A stretch of DNA of 47,500 bases, taken from positions 557,501 to 605,000 of the forward strand of contig NC_006682.1 in NCBI RefSeq assembly GCF_000091045.1, in the 5' to 3' direction. Origin of the DNA: Cryptococcus deneoformans JEC21 (taxonomy: Eukaryota > Basidiomycota > Tremellomycetes > Tremellales > Cryptococcaceae). A program made the translations under genes and the position numbers. Positions 11,773 to 21,603 of this stretch are shown here, piece after piece. Position 1 is the first letter of the stretch; every line of letters starts with the position of its first letter. The notes under the pieces were generated by a model. The model was not told the DNA's origin. It ran no database searches and saw only the letters and a program-made list of their open reading frames with translations.

Positions 11773-13706
11773 ATGACGGCTCAAGTTCGGACACTCCCCA
11801 CCGAATCCACATCTCTCTTCTCTCCAGCTGCTGTACTCACCGAAATAGATGAACCTGAGTTTAAGAGACCCAAAGTCAGCAACAGCGATTCTCTCCAGGA
11901 TCTGGCGGAATCTAAGACTACAAAACATGTGACTGTAGCTGTCATTGGCGCTGGTCAACGAGGTCTGGTACGTTTACATTAAAGTCTCGGCGTATAGGGC
12001 AAGAAGGTAAGAAACGCTGACTGGTTCGTTGTCGGTAAAGGTATACACTTCATACGCTCTTGAGCATCCTGAGCTGGTCAAGGTTGTTGCCGTAGCTGAA
12101 CCCCGTGCACACAGGCGAAAGGTCATGTCCCGTCTTCATTCGTGCGTCTCTCATCTCTCATTTCTTTCCCTTTCCGCTTTGAAGCTCACTCCTGCACCTA
12201 TCAGAGTACCTCCAGAGAACCAGTACGCCAGCTGGGAACCTCTCCTTGCCCGAGGCCGAATTGCCGACGCCCTACTCATTACTGTCCTTGACGATCTCCA
12301 CGCTGAGCTGGTAAGCGCTTTCGCACCCCTAGGCTACCACATACTATGCGAAAAGCCTATGGCAACCTCGGTACAAGATTGTGTGAAGATGGTGAAGGAG
12401 GTGGAACTGTCTGGAGCAGGAATTTTTGGGATTGGTCATGTTTTGAGGTATTCGCCGTATAATAGGGCTGTCAAGGAGGTTATTGATTCTGGAGTATTGG
12501 GGGAGATTGTGAACATCCAAGTGAGTTGGGAGATTATATTAGATGGGAATATTTTGATGAGAATGTGACTGTTATATCGATCCATTACAGCATATTGAGC
12601 CTGTAGGAAACGTATGTCGCCGAAATTGATCACTTGTCTAGCTCATGACTGATACTTTCTGGTAGCAACACTTTGCTCATAGCTTTGTTCGAGGCAACTG
12701 GAAGAAAGAGTCTGAATCCACTTTTGCTCTTATGGCCAAAAGCTGCCAGTAAATCCCATTCGCCTCTACATTTACCATTAAGCAGATAGCTGACATGGCA
12801 TCTATAGCGACCTTGATATCCTCTCATTCTATCTCTCCGGTCTTGAACCTCGGAAAGTTCATTCCTTCGGCTCTATACACCACTTCAAGAACTCGAAGAA
12901 ACCAGCGGAAGCGGGGGATGCTAAAAGGTGTTTAGAATGCGCGTTCGAAAAGGACTGTGTGTGGAGCGCAAAGAAAATCTATATTGATGGTTTAAAGGAT
13001 GAGGGACACAAGGTGAGACCTATTTTGCGAGCAGCAAAGCCAGGATGTGGTAAGAGCAGAGTTGACAAAGGACGGAAAGTGGGCTCAACACATTGTTGAT
13101 GCGGATGTTCTCGATATCGAAAACGTGACTGATGCGTTGAAGACTGGTCCTTTTGGCGTTTGTGTCTACGAAGCAGGTAATGATGTGGTGGACCATCAGG
13201 TAGTGAATATCGAATACGAAGGAGGAGTCACCGCGAGTATGACTATGGTTGCTTGTGAGTAATCGTCTCCTTGGGATCCAGCCCTGAGTTCGTCTTACAC
13301 GTTGATATGTAGTTACCGAGGCCATTTGTGATCGAGGTACTAGGATCCAGGGGACCAAAGGTGAACTGATCGGCAATATGGCTTCCTTTGTAAGCATGTG
13401 CCCTCACTCCTGCCTCCTACCATCATTAACAAAACCTTTTTGCATTGAAAGACTGTCTTCGATTTCCTCACTCGTACCAAAACTCAGCACACTCCCAAGT
13501 CGCTCCCAGGTAACCATGGTGGAGGCGACGCAGGTCTTTCAGAGACATTTTTTGAAGCTGTTAGCAAGTCTGATCAGAGCGTACTGGGTGTAACACCGGA
13601 AGAAGTATTGAATTCGCATTTACTTGCGTTTGCTGCTGAGCAGGCCAGAAAAGAGGGGAGGGTGGTAGATTTCGCAGAGTTTAAAGATAAGGCTATGGCG
13701 TATTAA
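11773..13706 (+). CDS. Gfo/Idh/MocA family NAD(P)-dependent oxidoreductase
   Basis: Predicted 481-residue enzyme with nine exons: 11773-11967, 12041-12141, 12205-12520, 12591-12611, 12666-12748, 12808-13012, 13062-13254, 13313-13389, 13452-13706. After a roughly 50-residue extension (with basic KRPK) the Rossmann start TVAVIGAGQRG appears, then ADALLITVLDDLHAE and the family-typical EKPMA. The C-terminal alpha/beta domain is recognisable by DIENVTDALKTGPFGVCVYE, DVVDHQVVNIEYEGG and HGGGDAGL. Such enzymes oxidise or reduce sugars, inositols or amino-sugar derivatives with NAD(P); the substrate here is unknown. Exon 4 is a 21-nt microexon. The junction 13013-13061 was chosen for its GTGAGA donor and frame, and is uncertain. 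Location beside GlcNAc genes suggests amino-sugar metabolism (inference). Confidence 0.88.
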
Positions 13707-15177
13707 AGGTAGTCGGCGAAAAATGATATGTGTACAATCTTAATTGTATTATTGTAAATGGGAATTTGCTAGTTTTGTATTGAATCTGATTGTATGGAAG
13801 AGAATCACAAATGAAACTTGAGTTGCAGCCAGTCCATACAGGGTTGAGAAACCTACAGTCCGTAAAAATAGAACAGTCAGCGACGTTTCTCACTTGACTG
13901 TATTCTCTCCTCCTCGCCCTCTCTCCTGGCATTACCACTGCCGCCGCTGATGTTGATTGCTTTGACCTATATTGACTATGATGAACGATCGTTCCTGTCG
14001 TTAAGACCATCCTAACCTCCCAAGCTGTTTTTGGCTCCGGCACCTACTGCCGTCTTTACTGCTCCTGCTGCTGGTTAGCACTCATGGCCATTATTTTATT
14101 GAACCACGGGATGATTATTCGTGCTTAAATTCCCCTTTTTTCTTTTCCCCCTCCGGGTTCTTTGAGGCCATTTCACATTCAGCTGCATATCTGCCCCTTC
14201 CGGCTGGTTATTGGCTCATGAGCCGAGCTTCTAATGAATGGAGTTTCGAGAACAAAAACAGAAACGGCTGCGGTGGACGACAAAAGGAAGGTGATCGAAC
14301 ACGGATCATACCGTTGCTGGATGTATATGAAACACCACACAGGAAGTGATCTACGTGTAGCGTAGCTCAAGGTATGAAATGTTCGATCGTGTCTTTGGCT
14401 ACCCCATTTTTTCCTGGCTCTTTTGCCTTCTGCCTCTTGCCCGGTCTCTGACATCCAGACCGCAGGAGAGCTGAAGAAGGGGCTGTCGTTAACTGCTACT
14501 AGTAGTAAGTGCTGACCTGCTCGAATTATTGGATGCACACAGACAGCAAAACCGGAAGTTAAACTTCTGCGTTGAATTCCAACAGCGAATGGATCTTTTT
14601 GCTTCTGTCAGTAAAAGGTGCCAAAAGTGATAAGCAATGCAGGACAACAATACAGATAAGCAATACAGGGCAACAATACGAATGCAAGCTTGGTGAGTCT
14701 TACCCTTTCTCCATTCTTCGCTCCTCCTTGAAATTCTGGGCCACTTATTGGACGGAATCAGATGCCATTAATTAGGTTTGGGAACGGAGCTGAAAGTTTC
14801 CCGTCCAGGGTAAGGGCCCCAAACCCCCAGGCACGATTTTCAGGGCGAAAATCCCAAGCCTCATGGATAAGGGGAGAGAAGTTTCCGGGTCTGGCGAGTC
14901 TTGTTATCAGCAGATGAGGTCGTCACATCTCCCATCGCATTCCTTGTTCTTCAGATCTTTGTCCGCATCCGCTTTTACATCTATATCTCATCCACACACG
15001 CTATCATCCCTGAAGGTTCAGACTTTCAAAAATCACTTGGAGAAGCCACAGCAAAGCCACACGAGGCAATCGGTTTTTTCCCTGCCTCAACTCGCCGGCT
15101 AATGTGGTTACGCACTTAATCTGTACTCTCTTTACTCACATCGGATCTCTCTAAACAGTCACTGGTGACAACCCGCC
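13707..15177. other. Intergenic, upstream of Zn2Cys6 regulator
   Basis: Nearly 1.5 kb without a supported gene lies between two plus-strand genes. The right part is pyrimidine-rich and probably holds the regulator's promoter and 5' leader. It contains one 26-bp tandem duplication (separate entry). Confidence 0.45.
14629..14680. repeat. 26-bp tandem duplication
   Basis: Two head-to-tail 26-bp copies (14629-14654 and 14655-14680) beginning GATAAGCAAT differ at only three positions. They lie about 500 bp upstream of the Zn2Cys6 gene. Confidence 0.8.
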
Positions 15178-18100
15178 ATGTCTCTACCCCAACGTCTACC
15201 CATTCTTACTCCACCGAACCATGGTCCACCCCCTCTTTCATCACACCCCGCCTCTGCTCCAATGCACCAAAGCCGAGGACATCACCAGCAGGCAATGTAC
15301 TTCCATTATCCCCAATCAGCGCATCCTTCCCAGTTTCATTATGTCCCTCCGCCACTTGTAGCTCCCGTACTAGAGACTCGCCCTTCCAATAGCCATCATA
15401 CCAATGGTAATAACGCTGATGGTGATACTCCATGGCTTACCAGGGACTTTCCTCCGAACAGCCATATGCACCACGCGGCTAGCCAGTCCCAGGCCGGAGG
15501 ACCTTCGCACCCGCATATCCCAAGACGCATGACGTATCAGCCATCGCCATCGGATCCAATGGTCGAGTATGATCAATGGAAATCAAGCAGACGAAATTCA
15601 CAGATCTCATCTGTGCCACCACGCTATCTAGAGCATGAACCGCATGGATGCGAAAAGGAGCGGGGACATAAGAATGAATTCTCACAGCCAGAGTCTTCTG
15701 CTGCTGAATCACAAATCAAGTGGCAAAAGAAGCGTCCTCGTACTACATCGATGTCCCAACACGAATCGATAATGAACACGACACAGCAAAGCAAACCGCC
15801 TCAACAGAGTGAACAAGGTTCGAGTACGGCAGAGAAACTGGTCTATCCTGCTGTTCTGACTAGAGAAAAGAAGCAAAAAGCGTGTGGTAACTGTCGAAAG
15901 GCAAAGTTAAAGTGCATGTTGGAGCCCGATGGGAATGTTTGCGTGAGATGCAAGGCGAGAAAAGAGAAATGCGCATTCTATCCGAAAGGCCATGTAGGTG
16001 TGCTAGATTCTGAACAGAGAGGAGTGTAGACTGACTGTTACTAGGACGAGGATTGGCAGCAAACTCTTCAGTCCGATTTGTACGCCGCCACCAACCATTT
16101 ATCCCAACTGTCAGCTGCTGTGAACCACATGCTCAGCCATCTCGTCTCTCAAAATATCATACCACCCTTTTCACCTCCTCTGAAACATTATGAACATCCA
16201 GACCGAGATGCTGTTCTTACCTATATGGAAAACACGAAAAAGAACTCAATGACGGAAGGGGGTTCTACGGAGGAAGGGACGAAGAAGAGTAAGAAAAGGA
16301 AGGGGTCAAAATCAGAGGACTCAGCCGAGGACGGCGGGAGTGTACCCTTGGCCAACAGCCCAGATGGGACGGACAAGCCCCAAAATTCGTCTTCATCAGA
16401 GATAACAGTTCCGCAACCTATGCAGTCCCACCCAGAGCAGTCTTCGCATGAGCTCCCAGATACCCTCTTCCCATCCTATTCCCCATCTGATATTATTCCA
16501 AACCAATCTCTTCCCTCTATCAGCAGTCAAATGTTCAGCCCAACTTCTTCTTCCGCCAGACTCGGACCTACGCAACAGTCTTTCAGTTTGCCACCCCTCC
16601 ATTCTGACTGTATGGCGACTGCTCAAGATCAAAGAGTCACGCCTACTTCCTTGCAGAACCATAGCCCCACTTCTGGCATCTCGTCCTCGCCACCTCAACC
16701 GACTCTACCTCAGTCAGACGATGCCCGTCAAATCACCTCGTCTGTCCCTCCTGAGTATGCAGGAGTAACACATGCACCTACTCAGGAAGAGTACGGACCA
16801 CAATCCCAGGGTGGTGGTTATGCACAGTCGGGTACACAGAGACATTTGACTTCTTCTTTACGCGATGAGCCGATAAAAGGTCAATATGAAGTGGAGGGGG
16901 AGTATGAAGATGAGAATGGGATGGAAATTGTTCTTGGATCGAAAGATCCTAGACAAGATATTATCAAAAAGAATATCGTGAAGAACAAGGATGCTTTGAT
17001 ACTCGTTAATTAGTAAATACCCCTCTTTTCTCACAAAATTTACTGGAAGCTAACAGCCATCTCAAGTTTCCACGGCCATCTGAGCAGTTTCCTCTATGGC
17101 TACCGCCTCCAATTCCGTAAATTCCCATACCTCGAAGGCGGCCCATCAACTATCACCCCGCTCATCCTCGCTGTCCTTTGCCTCATCTCCTCTGAGCGAT
17201 TCGCGATCCATCAACATTACCGTCTCCCTCTCATCGACGAAGTCCAAGCTCTACTAGGTACTTCACCCGCAGAGAGCTGGCAGAGTTTTGAAGGGGATCA
17301 GTCGAAAGGGTTTGGGGATGTGGAGGCAGATGATCCGTTAGATGCCGAATTTGGACTGGGACCAGAGGAGATTGTGGCGGCGTGTGTGTTGGCGACGTAT
17401 ATGGTGGATAGGAGGGAAGGGGCGCTGATTGCAAGGTTCGCGTTCAGATGGGCAAGGGGTTGGATCAGGGTGAGATTGTTTTTCTTTTGTTGTTCGGCCG
17501 AGATCTGATGGGAAGAGCTTCAGTTGTTGTCGTCGACGCCTCCAAGGGTGACGTTGGCTGAGACAGCAGGTTTTGTACCTCCTGAAAGACAAGCTACAGC
17601 ACAGGATATGGCCAGAGTCTGGCTTTTATGCTACGCAAGTATCATTTCACTGTGTATGGTGCGACTTTGTCTAATTTGTTATTTTATTTTATTTTCAGAT
17701 TGTCGACAGCACCGAGCGTCTTCAGTTTACCGATATCCCCGCTCCACTCTCACGTGATGCGTTATCCTACTGCAACCTCCTTATCCCCCCATCAACCTCT
17801 TATCAATCCCCCTTCTTCTCCCCTGGCTCTCCTCCCCGTCCTGAAGACGCCCCAGACCCACACGATATCCTTCTCACCTCTCACGCCAGACTCATGACCA
17901 TCCTAAACGAATGGAGACACCGCCTCGAACAAATCGACGTACCCGGTGCGAACCGCCAAGTGTATGTGGCGCAGTTGAAGAGGTTGGCGGGGAAAGTGAA
18001 TGGGGAGTTGGAGTGGTGGAATGCGGGGTATCAAGCGACGAAACCGTCGTATGTAAACGGTAATAATGGTGAAGAAGGAATAGGGGAAGGGAAGGGGTTA

Positions 18101-18668
18101 CGATGGAGATATACGGAAATGACGTGGCTGTTCGTCAAGATGCTTGTCAACTCTACCGTGTCTAAAGCCCTTTCCCCTTCTCCTGCCGTCGCTCCTCATA
18201 CTCGGCCACTCGTCCCTTCTGTTACATCTACATCCGCTTCGAATAATTCTACAACACTCTCAACCTCCGACTCTAAACTGCGCGAAGCCTCCATAGCGCT
18301 AGTGGTAGACTGTGCACTCGAGATTCTGGAGATGTGTGCGAGGTGGGTGCCGAGAGAGGAGATTACAAACTTTGGTCCGACGTATTTGTATTTCATAACG
18401 CTCGCGGGGAGCGAGCTGGTTTCTGCATTGGGTGATGGTGGAGGCGAAGGCGTTGTGTCGATTGATGAACGTAATTTCACCTTTTTTTAATACTTTCATG
18501 ACAAAAAGGGAATATTGCTAATGGCGACTAGTGATAACTTTGTTTAGGACCGTTGGAGAAGCCCTTTTCATGGGAGAGCTGCATGAGCAGCACGTAACGA
18601 GGATGACGGGAAAATCATTGTTCTACAACTGTGATCAACTGGGCATGATGAAGTCTTGGAGACAGTAG
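15178..18668 (+). CDS. Zn2Cys6 binuclear-cluster transcription factor
   Basis: Predicted 1068-residue nuclear regulator; exons 15178-15993, 16045-17012, 17067-17469, 17524-17634, 17699-18470, 18532-18668. The DNA-binding cluster is at residues 236-265 with spacing C-X2-C-X6-C-X8-C-X2-C-X6-C (CGNCRKAKLKC then CVRCKARKEKC), preceded by a 230-residue Pro/Ser/His/Gln-rich tail. A Leu/His-containing helix right after the cluster (DLYAATNHLSQLSAAVNHML) may serve as dimerisation linker. A KKSKKRKGSK run may be an NLS. The C-terminal half carries the fungal transcription factor middle homology region (NYFHGHLSSFLYGY, LAVLCLISSERF, RVWLLCYIVDSTERLQF). The intron after exon 4 is GC-AG. It sits between the oxidoreductase and the deacetylase, which makes it a candidate local regulator (inference). 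Confidence 0.9.
17635..17698 (+). other. GC-AG intron in Zn2Cys6 gene
   Basis: The donor reads GCAAGT and the acceptor TTTTCAG. Splicing here joins LLCY to IVDSTERLQF in phase, as expected for the fungal transcription factor domain. The nearby GT (in GCAAGTATC) would break the frame. Confidence 0.8.
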
Positions 18669-18838
18669 TTACAAAATATGAGAGGGATATGAGCCCCAGA
18701 TCTTTGCTGTGGCTGTATATCATGGTTCCTTCTTATCGCAGATAATTGTAATCATTTTATGTACTTGGTTGGCAAGCATGTTCATAATGTCAAGCTCGTA
18801 AATGTACCTGAAACCCCAGATTCAACAAGATTGATCTA

Positions 18839-20433
18839 CTATGGCCCATCTCCACGACCATCCACCCATCCTTCCCCATCCTTCCAAATTTCCTCACCCA
18901 TAATCCAAACGTCCTTAACATTCCCCTCCCAATCAAACACACATAAATCCGCATCAAACCCTTCTATCAACTGCCCCTTGCGCTTGGCCACTTCCCCTCC
19001 CAGACACTCTGCTGGGTGTTTGGTCGCACAGACAAGAGCCATGGGGAGCGAGATGGACGCGAATTTTGCGAGATTGTGAGCGAGTGGTGCGAGGGGTGCC
19101 GCGCTACCTGCCAAGGTAGAAGTGCCGTCCACAAGGACTTTGAGACCTTCTTTCCTAAACCGAAGTCCTGGTCGCCAGTCGATGACTCCATCTGGCTGCG
19201 AGGGGTCCATGATACTTTGCGCTAAAGTATGCCATTCAACGATCAGCAACAATTCCATATGATGATCAATCGAGGAGGTGATGAGGTGCTCACCATCCGA
19301 AACAAGGACACAACCCTCTTCACAAGCACCATAAGCGATTCGGACAGTATTGGGATGAGAATGTAAGCCGTCGACGATGATCCCAAAGTATGGGCGACGG
19401 TTAGGGTTGCCGAGCATGCCGACTACACCCGGATCACGATGATGGATTGGTGGCATGGCACTAGAGGGACGTCGTTAGTGTAGGAAGAAAGGGATGGAAA
19501 AAGTGTGAGGAGACACGTACTTGAACAAATGGGTAATCATGCGAGCGCCTTTGTCAAACGCTTCTTCGACTTGCTCTAATGAAGCGTCACTTACACGGAC
19601 CTTGTCAGTTATCTGCCACCAAACTTCTCTGGAAGGGATAATAGGGGCTCACCTATGCCCTACGGAAACCACAACTCCTCGTTCTACCAACGGTTCAATA
19701 CAATCCATAACCCCATCTACATCGGGTGCCAAGGTGATGATCTTTACACCTTGCTGATCGAGCCCTTCTTTACCGTAGACAATCTCGAGAGCTTTCATGG
19801 GTGAGGTATCCGACGCCCCAGGGGGGAATATGGGAGAGGTGGAGGAGGCGGTCAATAGGAGGGTTGAAGAATGGGCGCCTTTACGGATAGGGGAAAGGAA
19901 AGGGCCTTCGGCGTGGTAACCTAGGATATGGGAGGAGCCAGGAGGGGAGCGCGGGCAAAGAAGTCGAAGAAGCTACTCAATGTCAATAGCCACATGTAAC
20001 AAAATATCTTGGGGCTCACTTTGCTATAAAGCTCTTGATGCTGAGTGATGATGGTCGGCACAAAACTTGTGGTTCCATATTGCGCCAACCTCCTCGCTAC
20101 CCTCTCCAGCCCCTTGATATACTTTTTCTCGCCCTCTTCCCCTGCTTGAACATCCAGCTCTGAAAAGTCTACGCGCCAAGCACCGTTGATCTGAATATCG
20201 ATCAAGCCTGGCGAGAGAAGATTGCCTTGCAAGTCGACTGTCCGACATGGGGAGTGGTTGGAATAGAAGGAGGATTGGCCGGAGATGATCTTGCCAGAGG
20301 AAGATGAGATGTAAAGGTCTGCTTTGACGGCCTACAGAGTGTGAGAAGAAGAGCGCATGGAATGTGATGGAGCACATACTGTGCCGTCTGGCATTGCCAA
20401 GTAGCCATTGGTGAACCTGACTATATCCGACAT
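18839..20433 (-). CDS. N-acetylglucosamine-6-phosphate deacetylase
   Basis: Predicted 434-residue amidohydrolase that removes acetate from GlcNAc-6-phosphate to give glucosamine-6-phosphate, normally cytosolic. Exons (minus): 20433-20380, 20331-20020, 19972-19653, 19589-19521, 19460-19294, 19221-18839. NagA-family landmarks: LLSPGLIDIQINGAWRVDFS in the first strand region; GYHAEGPFLSP with metal-ligand Glu144; SVGHSDA with His228; MITHLFNAMPPIHHRDPG with His249; CVLVSDA with the catalytic Asp307; and VDGTSTLAGSA. Length is close to the family's 380-430. It is divergent from the GlcNAc kinase across a 1.17-kb shared promoter, so the two consecutive steps of GlcNAc use are paired. In Candida albicans the equivalent gene is DAC1/NAG2. 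It has the same overall exon style as its neighbours and no broken motif. Confidence 0.95.
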
Positions 20434-21603
20434 GGCTGGCAGCTGCGATCACTACTAGTCAAGACGTGGGCACCCTTCTATATATACGATGTGCGTACTT
20501 CTGGCCAGGAAACCAAACAAAGGACGAACGAACAAAGGTGAAAATGTCGACCAGGCGCCGATCTGTTCTACCAGAAGGACAACAGTGAAGCCAAGAAACC
20601 AGAGAAAAGGCCGAAGGCTGGAAAAGCGTCATAACCATCCACGCATCTTTCAGGTCCCATCACACACCGTCTTCGGGCAAATCGCCGCGCGCAATCGACA
20701 GGCCGCTCTTACGGCACGCACCATTCTGCGTGTGGGCACCGGGGAAAACGCCGGAGCGGTAACTGGATGAGGTAAAAGAATTCTCCCAAATCGCACGGTG
20801 GTGAGTCGCCAGGGTTGGTACGCCGATGTGTGCGAGATCGTAGCGAACACCAAACTATGCATGCATGCATGCGTCCATAGGGAACGTGGGCGGTAAATCT
20901 GGCCTAACTCAAGATAGGCGTTGTCGGGATGCATGGATACTCGACAGAGTTCACTGAGGGACTGGACGACTGGAAAGAAGACGAATCAGACTCCTGCTGT
21001 CGTTACCCGCTCTCAGGTGACAGAGGCACACCGTGGTCGGATTAAGTTGCCCTGTTTGAAGTTTGACAGACGTATAAATCCATTCATATCTTTCTTCCAT
21101 CTTGTATTCATCCGAAGATTTCTCACAATCCATCTCCACAGCTTGTGGTCTTGCTGCACTCCACTGCAGGTCCGATAAAAGCCAAAAAAAGCAACCAAAA
21201 CGCCACTAACCAAAGGAATCTACCATCCTTTGTGTGATCGACCCGCTGTATCTCCTCTTGCAATTCCGTCCCTGGTCCCTCCCAGATTACCAAAAAAAGA
21301 AAGACAAAGTAAAAAGGAGCATCGCTTGCACCTTGGCACCATTGTCCATTTGCTTGTCAGTACCTGCACTTCAGAGATCCGTCGGCCAATTAGCGACGAG
21401 GGAAGCCAGCCAGCAAGCAACGAATCAGACGACAGACCAGCATCGCTCCAGAAGCCTACACCCTCATACACCGACATTGCACTCACACACACACTTACGA
21501 GGGCTAGCCGGTGATTCAACGTCAACGGAATCAACAGTCAACAGTCCTCAGATCATCTAGTTATTTATTTTTCAGTTAAGTCGAAAGCAAGATCTATATA
21601 ACA
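20434..21603. promoter_or_regulatory. Divergent promoter, GlcNAc-6-P deacetylase / GlcNAc kinase
   Basis: This 1,170-bp non-coding region separates the two start codons. It contains a CGG-N8-CCG inverted triplet (20740-20753), an (ATGC)4 run at 20857-20872 and another ATGCAT at 20929-20934. The 100 bp before the kinase start are AT-rich. The arrangement fits co-regulation of both genes. Confidence 0.55.
20740..20753. promoter_or_regulatory. CGG-N8-CCG inverted triplet
   Basis: The 14-mer CGGGGAAAACGCCG is an inverted CGG repeat with an 8-bp spacer, a possible Zn2Cys6 site, inside the divergent GlcNAc promoter. It may be fortuitous. Confidence 0.22.
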
